From Winogradskyella epiphytica (GTDB lineage Bacteria > Bacteroidota > Bacteroidia > Flavobacteriales > Flavobacteriaceae), in the NCBI RefSeq assembly GCF_003217215.1, contig NZ_QJTD01000005.1, forward strand, positions 1 through 64,000: 64,000 bases of DNA. Reading direction: 5' to 3'. Positions 29,926 through 39,970 of this stretch are shown in pieces. A model generated the notes under the pieces. It saw nothing but the letters and a program-made list of their open reading frames with translations. It was not told the origin of the DNA and made no database searches. The position numbers and the translations under genes were made by a program. How positions within the stretch are numbered: position 1 is the stretch's first letter; each line of letters begins with the position of its first letter.

Positions 29926-31218
29926 CTAACCATTAACCGTGTTTTTCTCTTCACGTTGTTTTTCCTTCTCAATACTTTTTCTGATTTTATCTATAGCAGA
30001 CTGAATCGATTTATCCGGTTCGATAAGATTATATTCACCCCAAAAATCAGGATCCGAAAAACCAGAAATTGCATCCGTAATAATCACTGAAGGTCTTAGC
30101 CTATCTCTATTTTTTATTTTTTTATTTACACCATAAATCTCCCAATCTGTCACTGCCATTTCACTGGAAAGAGTATACACTTTATTAAAGATTTGTCGTT
30201 TTTTACTCACCTTAAATGTGAGGCTTAAATTAGAATAACTATAATACCATTTATCACCTTTTTGCTTATAGTCCACTTTATATATAGCTTCTAGTGGATA
30301 AACCTCTACGTCCCTTGGCTTCTTTTTCACTAATAGATTTCTTGTATTCCTTTTATCGCTCACATCTAAAGCATAGTTGGCACTTACTAAAGCTAATGAC
30401 TTTACATCTATAAATAATTTTCCTTTATAATTTATTCTAAACTCATTATCTTTTGGTGTAAAATTCACGACGTATACTGTTCTATTATTTATTGTTGACG
30501 GTTCATCAAAAGTAAACCTATAAGAGTTAATACTCTCTTCTGTAAAAATATACTCTGGGTACTTCATTATATCCAAATAGACTGTCGAAAATGGCCCTCC
30601 TTGCAGTTTAACAGACACGGTATCCAAGCGTTTATAATCAGTACTTTTTCTCGCTTTTCCTAACCCAATAATGTCACGTTGCTCTGATGAGTTTGGTTGC
30701 TTTAAAATATTAACAACTGCCTCCGTTAATGACACATTTCGACTTCGACGCTTAATAGTTTCTCTATAAAATGCAGTCATAAAAACAGACTCATTACCAG
30801 CATTATTATTTTTATCTTGGAACACTTTTCGAATTAAACTTTGAGCATCCTTAAAGGCAGAAATACTTACCGTAGATAATTCGGTAACAGCAACATATAG
30901 TTTAATAGGTTGTTCTGACCCACGTAACTCGGTCAACGGTAACACATAGGTATTATACCCTAGAAACGACACTATTACTTTAGAATCAGAATAATTATTA
31001 GGCACTTTGAGAAGAAACTCTCCTTCGGAATTTGCTATGGTACTTATATTCGTATTATTAATACTTAAACTCGCAGCTTCTAAAGCTTTATTAGTTCTTC
31101 CATCGACAACTTTTCCGTGATACTCAGTAAATCCTGTTTGAGCATTTAAAGAAAAAAGCACAAATAGCATTGCTATAACTGTACTTGCATAATGTTTTAA
31201 TGTGAGTGACTTTTCCAT
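29926..31218 (-). CDS. Carboxypeptidase-regulatory-like-domain outer-membrane-associated protein
   Basis: 430 residues. After a signal segment (IAMLFVLFSLNAQ) comes a CarbopepD_reg_2 domain at about 30-110 (GKVVDGRTNKALEAASLSIN, ANSEGEFLLKVP). The rest (about 120-400) is a beta-rich domain of the sort found in Bacteroidota proteins with this head (FYRETIKRRSRNVSLTEAVV, INYKGKLFIDVKSLALVSAN). It is too short to be a TonB-dependent receptor and has no plug. The function is unknown; an envelope role is inferred. The C-terminal tail is Lys/Glu-rich (IRKSIEKEKQREEK). Confidence 0.8.
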   Translation of the reverse strand: MEKSLTLKHYASTVIAMLFVLFSLNAQTGFTEYHGKVVDGRTNKALEAASLSINNTNISTIANSEGEFLLKVPNNYSDSKVIVSFLGYNTYVLPLTELRGSEQPIKLYVAVTELSTVSISAFKDAQSLIRKVFQDKNNNAGNESVFMTAFYRETIKRRSRNVSLTEAVVNILKQPNSSEQRDIIGLGKARKSTDYKRLDTVSVKLQGGPFSTVYLDIMKYPEYIFTEESINSYRFTFDEPSTINNRTVYVVNFTPKDNEFRINYKGKLFIDVKSLALVSANYALDVSDKRNTRNLLVKKKPRDVEVYPLEAIYKVDYKQKGDKWYYSYSNLSLTFKVSKKRQIFNKVYTLSSEMAVTDWEIYGVNKKIKNRDRLRPSVIITDAISGFSDPDFWGEYNLIEPDKSIQSAIDKIRKSIEKEKQREEKNTVNG

Positions 31219-31317
31219 AACAGTAAGATTTAATGAACATTTTATTCTCTTACTAAGTTACAACAAAAGCAGCAAAACTAACTCTGTATCAACACATTAA
31301 AACGTTAAAAATAATTA

Positions 31318-32376
31318 TTATTCACTCTTTTTTTTCTTTCTAAAAGCCGATGGTGTTTCATTCGCAAACTTCGTAAATGCCTTATAAAACGTAACTTTAT
31401 TATTAAATCCACACTCTTTAGCTATAGCTTCAATCTTAAAATTATTATAAGATGCATCTCTTAAGTATTTTTTTGCAACCTCTACTCGATGCCTATTCAC
31501 ATAGTCGTTAAAATTCTCAAATAAGACTTCCGAAAATGTTTGAGAAACATGATGCTGTTTTTCATTCAATAACTTACTTAATTTTGAAATATTAATCTTG
31601 CCGTCTAAAAATACCTTATCATTTATAAAAGCATTTTCAATCTTAGATTGAATCCGCTTCATATCATTCTTTCTAAGATTAGAAGTAAAGTATTTTTTTT
31701 TGATTTGTTTTAAAAAATCCGGATTCTTAATTAAGAAATAACCCACTCCAAAAATAAGAAGCGTTAGCACTAAATAATAAGACGCAAAATCCCTCCAACC
31801 TTCAGCATAACGAGTGAGATATAAAATAAGTACAGAGGAACACACATAAGCCAGCACTATAAATACGGCATATTGAAGTCGTTTTGCAGTTAAATCTTTT
31901 CCTTTTACATAAAGTAATACTAAAGAACTAAGAGAATACACCATCATTACTACAGCTAAAAAGTAATTCCATGTCATTGTCCTATCATAAAAATGTTCAA
32001 TAACATACTGACTGCGGATTCGTCCTTCCATCATTAAAACATCACCATAACCTATCCAAAAAATTACAATAGGAGCTAGATGCAAAAGATCAATAAAATA
32101 TAACTTTCGCTTATTTAAAATTAAACATTGTAGATGAATAAAGACTAGCGGACCAAACAACAATGCGACCTCATAATAGAACCAACTTTTAAACTGAGGA
32201 TATAAATTTACTAACTCACCGGAGCCGAATAAGAATAATAAAATATGAAATCCAACAAGCGCTATTAACGAAGATAGTGTAAGACTTCTTAAATTTCGAG
32301 ATTTAAAAAAGACACCACCTGCCACAAAAAATGCAACAAATACTTGTGCAAATAATATGTAGCGGACAACTTCCAA
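31318..32376 (-). CDS. Membrane-bound AraC-type regulator with a 7TM sensor region
   Basis: 352 residues. Seven hydrophobic segments fill about residues 1-215 (YILFAQVFVAFFVAGGVFF to ASYYLVLTLLIFGVGYFLI). A C-terminal AraC DNA-binding domain follows at about 250-350 (ISKLSKLLNEKQHHVSQTFS and GFNNKVTFYKAFTKFANETP). This 7TM-plus-AraC layout is common in Flavobacteriaceae; ligand and targets are unknown. It lies 99 nt upstream of the CarbopepD_reg gene on the same strand, which is a plausible but unproven target. The argS gene lies upstream after 224 nt of AT-rich DNA. Confidence 0.88.
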   Translation of the reverse strand: MEVVRYILFAQVFVAFFVAGGVFFKSRNLRSLTLSSLIALVGFHILLFLFGSGELVNLYPQFKSWFYYEVALLFGPLVFIHLQCLILNKRKLYFIDLLHLAPIVIFWIGYGDVLMMEGRIRSQYVIEHFYDRTMTWNYFLAVVMMVYSLSSLVLLYVKGKDLTAKRLQYAVFIVLAYVCSSVLILYLTRYAEGWRDFASYYLVLTLLIFGVGYFLIKNPDFLKQIKKKYFTSNLRKNDMKRIQSKIENAFINDKVFLDGKINISKLSKLLNEKQHHVSQTFSEVLFENFNDYVNRHRVEVAKKYLRDASYNNFKIEAIAKECGFNNKVTFYKAFTKFANETPSAFRKKKKSE

Positions 32377-32537
32377 TAGGCTTAGATTTACATACTACAA
32401 TATAAGATTTATTTTCTAGTTATTCCATGCGACCAAAGGATTGATTACAGGTAACCTATTAATCTTCAACTCGTTTCACACCTTACTTTTGACTATTTGC
32501 TATCGTACGAAAATCATTTAGGGTACTTAACTAAAAC

Positions 32538-32576
32538 AAAAAGTTCCTACTCGCTATTCGCAAGTAAGAACTTTTT
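32538..32576 (-). terminator. Intrinsic terminator of argS
   Basis: A 17-bp stem with two wobble positions (left arm 32538-32554, right arm 32560-32576) and a 5-nt loop lies 24 nt past the argS stop, with T-rich sequence following on the minus strand. Confidence 0.85.
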
Positions 32577-32600
32577 CAATCCTGTCTTTAATTTATAATA

Positions 32601-34379
32601 TTACATTCTTTCAGGAACCTCAATTCCTAAAACTTGAAATGCATTTTTAATAGTATGACTAACGGTTCTAGATAAAGCTACTCTGAAACTTTTTTCGATT
32701 TCAGTGTCTGCGCCAAGAATAGATACATTTTGATAGAAAGAATTAAATTCTTTTACCAAATCATAAGTATAATTAGCAATTAGCGCAGGGCTATGTTGAT
32801 CTGCAGCATTTTGAATTACTTCTGGAAATAACTCTAATTGCTTGATGAGTTCTTTTTCTTTATCATGTAAAGCCACCTCTTCTGAACTTGGAATATCACT
32901 TCCAGCTGAATCTGCTTTTCTTAAGATAGATTGAATTCTAGCATAAGTATATTGGATAAACGGGCCTGTATTTCCTTGGAAATCGATAGATTCTTTCGGG
33001 TCGAATAGAATTCGTTTTTTAGGATCTACTTTTAAAATATAATACTTTAAAGCACCTAAACCTATGGTTTTATATAACTCTTGTTTTTCTTCCTCAGAAT
33101 AATCTTCAAGCTTACCTAAGTCTTTAGAAATCTCTTCCGCTGTATCTGCCATTTCTTGAATTAAATCATCGGCATCTACTACAGTTCCTTCTCTACTCTT
33201 CATTTTTCCGCTTGGCAAATCAACCATACCATAGCTCAAGTGGAATAAATTTTTAGCCCAGTCGAAACCTAATTTTTTCAATATTAAGAAAAGCACCTTG
33301 AAATGATAATCTTGCTCATTTCCTACGGTATAAACCATTCCTCCAACATCTGGGTAATCTTTTATACGTTGAATAGCTGTACCTATATCTTGTGTCATAT
33401 AAACCGCAGTGCCATCGCTACGCAATACTATTTTTTCATCAAGTCCATCTTCGGTTAAATCACACCAAACAGACCCATCTTCTTTTTTAAAGAAAACTCC
33501 TGTTCTCAATCCTTCTGAAACAAATTCCTTTCCTAACAAGTACGTATCACTCTCGTAATAATAAGTATCGAAATCAACACCTATATTTTTATAAGTGACA
33601 TCGAAACCATCATAAACCCATTGGTTCATTTTCTTCCAAAGCGCAACAACATCTTCATCTCCTGCCTCCCACTTAATAAGCATTTCTTGTGCTTCCAATA
33701 GCATGGGCGCATTCTTTTTTGCCTCTTCTTCAGATTGACCTTGAGCCATTAACTCTGATATTTCAGCTTTATATGCTTGATCGAATTTCACATAATAATT
33801 TCCAACTAACTTATCACCTTTTAGCTCTGCCGTTGGCTCTTCATTATTACCGAATTTTTGGTAAGCCAACATACTTTTACAAATATGAATACCTCTATCG
33901 TTAATAATTTGAGTTTTGTAAACTTTCTTTCCTGAAGCTTTTAAAATTTCAGCAACACTATAACCTAACAACACATTTCTTACATGTCCTAAATGCAAAG
34001 GTTTGTTAGTATTAGGTGATGAGTACTCAACCATAACAGCTTTATCATCTTTCACCTCAGAAAAACCATAGCTTTCATCGTCTTTAATCTGTTGAAAGAA
34101 ATTAATGTAATACGCATCACTAATTTCAATATTTAGAAAGCCTTTAACCACGTTAAAACCTTTTACCAAATCAACATTATCTAACAAGTATTGACCAACT
34201 TGTTCTCCAATAACCGCAGGATTTCCTTTAATTACACGCAACATTGGAAATACAACCACTGTAATATCACCAGCAAACTCCCTACGAGTGGCTTGAAATT
34301 CTACAGATTCTAATTCCGATTCAAACAACGCTTTTACCGCTGCCTTCACATGTAATTCTAAAGTTTCTTGAAGATTCAT
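32601..34379 (-). CDS. argS: Arginyl-tRNA synthetase
   Basis: Class I synthetase that charges tRNA-Arg. 592 residues from the chosen ATG 34379 (MNLQETLELHVKAAV), a normal length. The HIGH motif is in EYSSPNTNKPLHLGHVRN; the KMSKS-like loop is degenerate, as in most ArgRS (GKMKSREGTVVDADDL). The C-terminal anticodon domain has YTYARIQSILRKA and ends IKNAFQVLGIEVPERM. A longer frame from 34448 would start upstream of the TATCTTTG promoter element (34412-34419), so it is rejected. Confidence 0.97.
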   Translation of the reverse strand: MNLQETLELHVKAAVKALFESELESVEFQATRREFAGDITVVVFPMLRVIKGNPAVIGEQVGQYLLDNVDLVKGFNVVKGFLNIEISDAYYINFFQQIKDDESYGFSEVKDDKAVMVEYSSPNTNKPLHLGHVRNVLLGYSVAEILKASGKKVYKTQIINDRGIHICKSMLAYQKFGNNEEPTAELKGDKLVGNYYVKFDQAYKAEISELMAQGQSEEEAKKNAPMLLEAQEMLIKWEAGDEDVVALWKKMNQWVYDGFDVTYKNIGVDFDTYYYESDTYLLGKEFVSEGLRTGVFFKKEDGSVWCDLTEDGLDEKIVLRSDGTAVYMTQDIGTAIQRIKDYPDVGGMVYTVGNEQDYHFKVLFLILKKLGFDWAKNLFHLSYGMVDLPSGKMKSREGTVVDADDLIQEMADTAEEISKDLGKLEDYSEEEKQELYKTIGLGALKYYILKVDPKKRILFDPKESIDFQGNTGPFIQYTYARIQSILRKADSAGSDIPSSEEVALHDKEKELIKQLELFPEVIQNAADQHSPALIANYTYDLVKEFNSFYQNVSILGADTEIEKSFRVALSRTVSHTIKNAFQVLGIEVPERM

Positions 34380-34411
34380 ATCCTGTCTTATTTTGTATTT
34401 AAAAACGTGGG

Positions 34412-34419
34412 CAAAGATA
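34412..34419 (-). promoter_or_regulatory. Promoter -7 element for argS
   Basis: TATCTTTG on the minus strand matches TAnnTTTG, 32 nt upstream of the chosen argS start. It also decides against the longer reading frame. Confidence 0.55.
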
Positions 34420-34725
34420 GTTAGTTTAATTCTTTTATTAGGCTTCAATCTACATTATTAAGCAATATTTAAGACTGTATTTCTGGGTCAAAACTCTTAA
34501 TCTAATAGGATAGAACCGAAAACTTTAATAGGCCAATTTCGCAACTAATGATCTTACAATAATTTTTAGCGTTTTTACATCTAAATACGACACTTTAAAA
34601 CTTCGGAATTATCTCAAATTAAAGATTTTAAAATCATAAAGCATTTTAAATCAGAAACATATAAAACCAAACCAACCGACACATAAAACATTAAAAATCA
34701 ATCACTTACATAAACCGTGTATTTC

Positions 34726-34771
34726 ATCGATAAAACAGCCATACCTCTATATTTTCACACCTTTTATCGAT
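34726..34771. repeat. 10-bp inverted repeat in a long intergenic region
   Basis: ATCGATAAAA (34726-34735) and TTTTATCGAT (34762-34771) are exact reverse complements with a 26-nt spacer. They lie in the 571-nt gap between argS and the histidine kinase gene. I see no gene in that gap. The repeat could be regulatory or chance. Confidence 0.4.
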
Positions 34772-35019
34772 ATTCGATTTTTTCATTTTTTGTAAATTAA
34801 CCATTCACCTAATTTATTAGCATTAAGTCTTAATAATTAGCATATTTGTAGACATAATAGCACTTTTGATAAGCTATTAATCAATGTCCCAAACATTAAT
34901 GAGGTTTAATTATCAAACATTAACCCAGTTGTTACTGTTTTGTGTTAACTTACTTTTTTATCCCTCTATAAAAGTTAATCACACCAAAACATCACAATTC
35001 GTATTACCCATAAATTAAG

Positions 35020-37077
35020 ATGAAACAGTTATTAATTTTAGCTGTTTGTTTCTTAACTTTTTCTGTTTTTTCTCAAAATGAAAAAATAGATCAACTTACG
35101 GTGCAATTGGCATATCAAAATTCTGACTCCACGAAAGTGGATATGTCGCTTATACTCATTAACGAACTATTTAAAGCTTCAGATTACAGCAAAGCTTTAT
35201 TATATATTAACCAGACATCAAAACTCTCAGAAGACCTTAATTACACGAAAGGTATCGCCGAAAGTAATTACTATCGCGCTTTAATATTTACAGAACGAAA
35301 CGATTACTTCAACGCAATAGACAATTTCAACAAATCAAGGGGACTTTATTTACGTATAAACGATACACTTGGCGTGGCCAAAGTGAGTAACAGTATAGGC
35401 CTATTAGAAATTAAACGTGGTAATTACGCTGTAGGATTGCAAAATTCTTTATCAGCTATTTCTATTTTCGAAGAACAAAATCTACAAGAGGAATTAAGTT
35501 CTGCTTATAATAACCTTGCTGAAGCATATTTTAAAACTAATCAAATAGACAAAGCGATTGAGTTTAATTTTAAAGCTCTAGAAGTTAGAAGAAAAATCAA
35601 TCATAAAGCTGGAGTTAAAGAATCGACTAAAAATATTGCTGAATTATATTCCATACTTAAAGAACACAGAAAGTCTATTGAATACTACGAGCGAGTATTA
35701 GATATTTTAAACTTAGATTCAGATCAAAATCTTCGTGGTGAAATATTACCAAAAATCGGATCTGAATATTTACGTTTTAAAGAATACGATAGAGCTTCTG
35801 AATATTTAATTGAAGGATTAAAGTATAATAGAAAACATAATAATCAAGAAGGACTATTAAGAGCGTTAAACGCGATTGGTCAGTTAAACCTTCAGAAGAA
35901 AAAAGTTAAATTAGCAGAAAATCAATTAAATGAAGCTTATCGTTTAGCTCTAAAAATCAATAACAAATCTGAGTTGTTAGAAAACTATAAGTTAAGAATC
36001 GCCCTAGACTCTACTCGTGGTTATTTTCAGAATGCTTTTTTCTGGCAAAACAAATACTATAAATTAAAGGATTCATTATCTAAGGCAAATGAGCCTATGT
36101 TTCCTACTGAAGATTTAACACCTTTAGATTTAGACTTTTCAAAAGTAGACTCTTCAAAAAGCGACATCAACAAAGCATCGCAACCAGATAAAACTCAATC
36201 ATCTTTCAATTATCCATTTGTTGTTTACGGTCTTCTTGCTATTATAGCCATTCTTTTAATATTTTTAATTTTTAGTCTATTAAGAACGAGATCCCATAAA
36301 TCTGCTCTTGAAGAACAAAAGAATAAACTCAAAAAGGAAAAAATAAACACTGAAGCTATTATAGAGCAAACGCATCATTTAGAAGAAGTTAATCAGGTAA
36401 AAGACAAACTGTTCTCTATTGTTTCACATGATTTAAAAGATTCTATTTCCTCCATCAAAGCCTTTTTAGACTTATTAAAAGAAGGTAACATTTCAAAAGA
36501 TGAGTTTTATAACCTTATTCCGGAGTTGAGTGAAAATGCTAATAATGCATCCTCTTTATTATACAATCTACTGAATTGGTCTAAGTCTCAAATGCAGAAT
36601 TTAGAACCGAAACCTGAAATGCTTAATATTCAAGATGTCTTCCATACTAAAGTTGCTTTAGTAGAACAAAAAATAGAGGACAAACAAATTATTCTAATTG
36701 ACGAGACACAACCTGAATATATCTATGCCGATCGCAGCATGGTAGAAATCGTCATTCAGAATTTACTAACTAATGCCGTGAAGTTTAGTAGAACTGGAGA
36801 CGTGATTACCATCTCAAATAAAGAAGTTGATGGCAAATCTTTAATCTGTATTGAAGATACCGGAGTTGGCATTTCGAAAGAAAATATCTCTAAATTATTC
36901 CATGCTCATAAAAACTTCACTACTGTTGGAACTAAAAACGAAAAGGGAACCGGTTTAGGGTTAACTATCGCTAAAGATTTAATTGAGTTAAATGACGGTA
37001 GAATTTGGGTTGAAAGCACGCCAAATGTAGGTAGTAAGTTCTTTGTTGAACTTCCTAAAAATGAAAAAGAAGCTTAA
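35020..37077 (+). CDS. TPR-repeat sensor histidine kinase
   Basis: 685 residues: signal peptide (ILAVCFLTFSVFSQ), several TPR-type repeats at about 40-350 (LSSAYNNLAEAYFKTNQIDK), one membrane segment near 400 (FVVYGLLAIIAILLIFLIF), a coiled coil, then a kinase core. His470 is in IVSHDLKDSISS; the usual Arg-Thr-Pro after the Asp-Leu is replaced by Lys-Asp-Ser. The ATP-binding motifs are complete: N box IQNLLTNAVKFS, G1 DTGVGIS, G2 KGTGLGLTIA. There is no receiver domain and no response-regulator gene nearby, so it is an orphan kinase. The stop codon lies inside a palindromic terminator. Confidence 0.93.
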   Translation: MKQLLILAVCFLTFSVFSQNEKIDQLTVQLAYQNSDSTKVDMSLILINELFKASDYSKALLYINQTSKLSEDLNYTKGIAESNYYRALIFTERNDYFNAIDNFNKSRGLYLRINDTLGVAKVSNSIGLLEIKRGNYAVGLQNSLSAISIFEEQNLQEELSSAYNNLAEAYFKTNQIDKAIEFNFKALEVRRKINHKAGVKESTKNIAELYSILKEHRKSIEYYERVLDILNLDSDQNLRGEILPKIGSEYLRFKEYDRASEYLIEGLKYNRKHNNQEGLLRALNAIGQLNLQKKKVKLAENQLNEAYRLALKINNKSELLENYKLRIALDSTRGYFQNAFFWQNKYYKLKDSLSKANEPMFPTEDLTPLDLDFSKVDSSKSDINKASQPDKTQSSFNYPFVVYGLLAIIAILLIFLIFSLLRTRSHKSALEEQKNKLKKEKINTEAIIEQTHHLEEVNQVKDKLFSIVSHDLKDSISSIKAFLDLLKEGNISKDEFYNLIPELSENANNASSLLYNLLNWSKSQMQNLEPKPEMLNIQDVFHTKVALVEQKIEDKQIILIDETQPEYIYADRSMVEIVIQNLLTNAVKFSRTGDVITISNKEVDGKSLICIEDTGVGISKENISKLFHAHKNFTTVGTKNEKGTGLGLTIAKDLIELNDGRIWVESTPNVGSKFFVELPKNEKEA

Positions 37078-37090
37078 TTAAGCTTCTTTT
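37065..37090. terminator. Bidirectional palindromic terminator containing the kinase stop codon
   Basis: A perfect 26-bp palindrome (13-nt arm AAAAGAAGCTTAA) covers the end of the histidine kinase gene, including its TAA at 37075-37077. It serves the convergent ctlX gene, whose stop is 30 nt away. Confidence 0.75.
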
Positions 37091-37119
37091 ATTCACTATT
37101 AAAGTATAATTATCTTTAT

Positions 37120-38052
37120 TTATTTCTTAGGTAAAAATACCTCAGCCATCATACAACGAGCACTACCACCTCCTAAAATTTCAATAGTATTTAATGAGCT
37201 ATACAATATAGGACAATGTTTTTCTATAGTCTTAATTTGATTAGGAGTTAAACTCTTATAAGCGGTTTCACTCATAATTAAATAACGCTGCTCGTTCTCA
37301 CCTCTCACCTGCAACATATTTCCAGCAAACTGATGCATTTGAGCTTCAGTAATAGAAACGATTTCCTTACCATCCTGTTTCAGCTGTTTTACAACGCTCT
37401 TACGCTCCTTTTTATCATCTATGCTATCTAAACAGATTACCGCAAAAGTTTCTGCCACACACATCATCACATTAGTATGATAGATTGGTAATCGCTTACC
37501 TTTTACGTTTTGATATGCTGTAAATATTACAGGACTGTATTCAAAATCTTCACAAAACTCAATGAATAATTCCTCATCCGCTCTTGCAGACAAAGCGCAA
37601 TAGGCTTTTCTGTTCTCACGATCTAAAATAATACTACCTGTTCCTTCTAAAAACACACCTTCGTGTTCTGCAGAGGTATAATCAATAATATTTTCAATAG
37701 CAAAACCGTCTTCTTCTAGTCGAATAAACACATCATCACGTCTTTCCTTTCTTCTGTTTTCTGCAAACATTGGATATTTTGCTACATCACCATTTCCGTG
37801 AAAACTTACCCAGTTATTAGGAAAAATTGAATCTGGCGTATCAGCAGTTTCATCATCATTAATAACGACTACATTAACACCAACAGCTTGTAATTTCTCC
37901 ACAAAAGCATCAAATTCTTCTTGTGCTTTAGCATTGATTTCGGCATTTTTTAAATCCAATTCTTCCTGGAAATAATTATTGACAGCCGTTTGTTCATTCA
38001 TCCTGAAATTTACAGGACGAATCATTACTATTGTATTTGTAGTTTGTTGCAT
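37120..38052 (-). CDS. ctlX: Citrulline utilization hydrolase CtlX
   Basis: 310 residues of the arginine-deiminase/amidinotransferase superfamily. CtlX is a Bacteroidota protein linked to citrulline breakdown. The start VMIRPVNFRMNEQTAVNNYF is characteristic. Superfamily elements are PNNWVSFHGNG, EGTGSIILDRENR, the His of LPIYHTNVMM and the C-terminal catalytic Cys300 in GGGSARCMMAEVF. It is a single-gene unit with a TAATTTTG promoter element 22 nt upstream. A second superfamily member lies at 52.4 kb. Confidence 0.9.
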   Translation of the reverse strand: MQQTTNTIVMIRPVNFRMNEQTAVNNYFQEELDLKNAEINAKAQEEFDAFVEKLQAVGVNVVVINDDETADTPDSIFPNNWVSFHGNGDVAKYPMFAENRRKERRDDVFIRLEEDGFAIENIIDYTSAEHEGVFLEGTGSIILDRENRKAYCALSARADEELFIEFCEDFEYSPVIFTAYQNVKGKRLPIYHTNVMMCVAETFAVICLDSIDDKKERKSVVKQLKQDGKEIVSITEAQMHQFAGNMLQVRGENEQRYLIMSETAYKSLTPNQIKTIEKHCPILYSSLNTIEILGGGSARCMMAEVFLPKK

Positions 38053-38074
38053 AATCTGAAATCTAAAATTGTTG

Positions 38075-38082
38075 CAAAATTA
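38075..38082 (-). promoter_or_regulatory. Promoter -7 element for ctlX
   Basis: TAATTTTG on the minus strand matches TAnnTTTG, 22 nt before the ctlX ATG. No evident -33 element. Confidence 0.5.
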
Positions 38083-38174
38083 GTCAATTTTATGACTCTA
38101 AAAACCCAATTAACACAACTTTTCCTGACATAATTTTGTTAAGTTTGAGGTATAGTATATAATACGTTTTATTC

Positions 38175-39932
38175 ATGAAAAAACTCTTCATAATTTTCTT
38201 AATCATTTCTTCCTGCTCCGATAAATCCCAACAAAAAGAAATAAAAACCAATCAAACCGAAATAGATTTCACAACGGTGTTCGAAAAAAGCGAGGGCGTT
38301 GAAACAGCTACTTATCAAGAAACGATTGCTTACTATCAAGATTTGGCCGACCGCTATGCTGAAATTTCAATTCAAAACATAGGTGAAACAGATTCAGGAA
38401 CACCACTTCATATAGTGACCTTAAACATGGACGGATCTGGAGATAATTTTGAACAACTACGACAAAACCATAGAATCATTTTAGTCAACAATGGTATTCA
38501 CCCAGGAGAATCCGATGGCATTGACGCCACGATGATGTTGTTTAGAGATTTTGCTCAAAGAAAAATAGAAACACCGAAAAACACAGTTGTAGTTACTATT
38601 CCTATCTATAATGTTGGTGGTAGTTTAAACCGCAATTCTACATCTCGTACCAATCAGAATGGCCCAAAGGAATATGGTTTTAGAGGAAATGCAAGAAATT
38701 ATGATTTAAACAGAGACTTCATAAAAGCCGACACTAAAAACGCACAAACTTTCGCTAAAATATTTCATTTAGTACAACCCGATATTTTTATCGATAATCA
38801 CGTGAGTAATGGTGCAGATTACCAATACACCCTAACCCACTTGTTTACACAACATAATAAATTAGGCGGTGAACTTGGAGACTATATGCATACTGAAATG
38901 ATGCCAAAACTCGAACAAAAGCTCGAAACAAAATCTTGGGACATCACTCCCTATGTCAATGTATTTAATCGTACACCGGACTCTGGATTTACACAATTTC
39001 TAGATACACCTCGCTACTCTACAGGATACACGGCTTTATTTAACACCTTAGGTATGATGATTGAAACACATATGCTAAAGCCTTATAAGCAACGTGTTGA
39101 AGGCACCTATGAATTAATGAAAAGCATGATCGAACTCACCGAAGAGCAAGGTGATAAAATTTCAGAATTAAGAAAGAAACAAGAAAAATTATGGTCGGTT
39201 GGAAAAAGCTATCCTCTTTCTTGGACCGTCGATTCTACTAAAACCTCCACCTTAAATTTTAAGGGTTACGAAGGTGAAATGATTCCAAGTAACCTCACAG
39301 GATCCAAACGTTTAAAATATGATAGAACCAAACCCTTCACAAAAGAAATCACATATCACAATCATTTCAAACCGGTTGATTCCGTTCTAATCCCAAAAGC
39401 CTATATCATTCCTCAAGGTTGGCATCATATTATTAAATTATTACAACTGAATAATGTTGAAATGGCTCAACTTCAAAACGACACAACACTTACAGTTGAA
39501 TCTTACAAAATAGCCAACTATGAAACTAGAAAGACGCCATACGAAGGCCACTATTCTCATTACAACACAAGCATAACATCTACAGAGGAAAAAGTAACTT
39601 TTAAAGAAGGTGATGTCATGATTTCAACCGATCAAAAAGCGGTGCGCTATTTATTAGAAACTTTAGAGCCAACAGCGCCTGATTCATTCTTTAATTGGAA
39701 TTTCTTTGACACCATTCTACAACAAAAAGAAGGCTTCTCACCGTATGTATGGGAAGATAACGCTGAAGAATTATTAAAACGAAATCCGAAGCTTCAAATT
39801 GAATACAATATCATGGTTAGCTATGACGAAGATTTCGCTAATAATTGGTACACACAATTAGATTGGCTACATAAGAAAAGTAAGCATTATGAATCGGCTC
39901 ACCTTCAATACCCTATATATCGCTTGAAGTAA
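38175..39932 (+). CDS. M14-family metallopeptidase lipoprotein
   Basis: 585 residues with an SPII-like signal (lipobox IISSC, Cys14). The zinc carboxypeptidase domain is at about 45-300: the HxxE zinc motif in NNGIHPGESDGID, the Arg/Asn region RNYDLNRDFIKAD, the third ligand in FIDNHVSNGADYQY, and a Glu in MMIETHMLKPYKQR likely catalytic. The C-terminal 250 residues form an extra beta-rich domain. It is probably anchored on the cell surface or in the periplasm to trim peptides. It precedes the methyltransferase gene by 38 nt. Confidence 0.9.
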   Translation: MKKLFIIFLIISSCSDKSQQKEIKTNQTEIDFTTVFEKSEGVETATYQETIAYYQDLADRYAEISIQNIGETDSGTPLHIVTLNMDGSGDNFEQLRQNHRIILVNNGIHPGESDGIDATMMLFRDFAQRKIETPKNTVVVTIPIYNVGGSLNRNSTSRTNQNGPKEYGFRGNARNYDLNRDFIKADTKNAQTFAKIFHLVQPDIFIDNHVSNGADYQYTLTHLFTQHNKLGGELGDYMHTEMMPKLEQKLETKSWDITPYVNVFNRTPDSGFTQFLDTPRYSTGYTALFNTLGMMIETHMLKPYKQRVEGTYELMKSMIELTEEQGDKISELRKKQEKLWSVGKSYPLSWTVDSTKTSTLNFKGYEGEMIPSNLTGSKRLKYDRTKPFTKEITYHNHFKPVDSVLIPKAYIIPQGWHHIIKLLQLNNVEMAQLQNDTTLTVESYKIANYETRKTPYEGHYSHYNTSITSTEEKVTFKEGDVMISTDQKAVRYLLETLEPTAPDSFFNWNFFDTILQQKEGFSPYVWEDNAEELLKRNPKLQIEYNIMVSYDEDFANNWYTQLDWLHKKSKHYESAHLQYPIYRLK

Positions 39933-39970
39933 AATCTCAAGGTTCTAAAAATTTTGTCGTATTTTCAAAT

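Noticed and set aside
34380..34448. 23-residue N-terminal extension of ArgS
   Set aside because: The added part lies across a TATCTTTG promoter element and ArgS families start at MNLQETLE-like positions.
34449..35019. Possible small gene in the 571-nt gap
   Set aside because: No frame of useful length with coding character on either strand; only AT-rich DNA, a 10-bp inverted repeat and a weak CATATTTG promoter-like motif.
31318..37077. AraC regulator and histidine kinase as a two-component pair
   Set aside because: They are separated by argS on the opposite arrangement, and the AraC protein has a 7TM head instead of a receiver domain.
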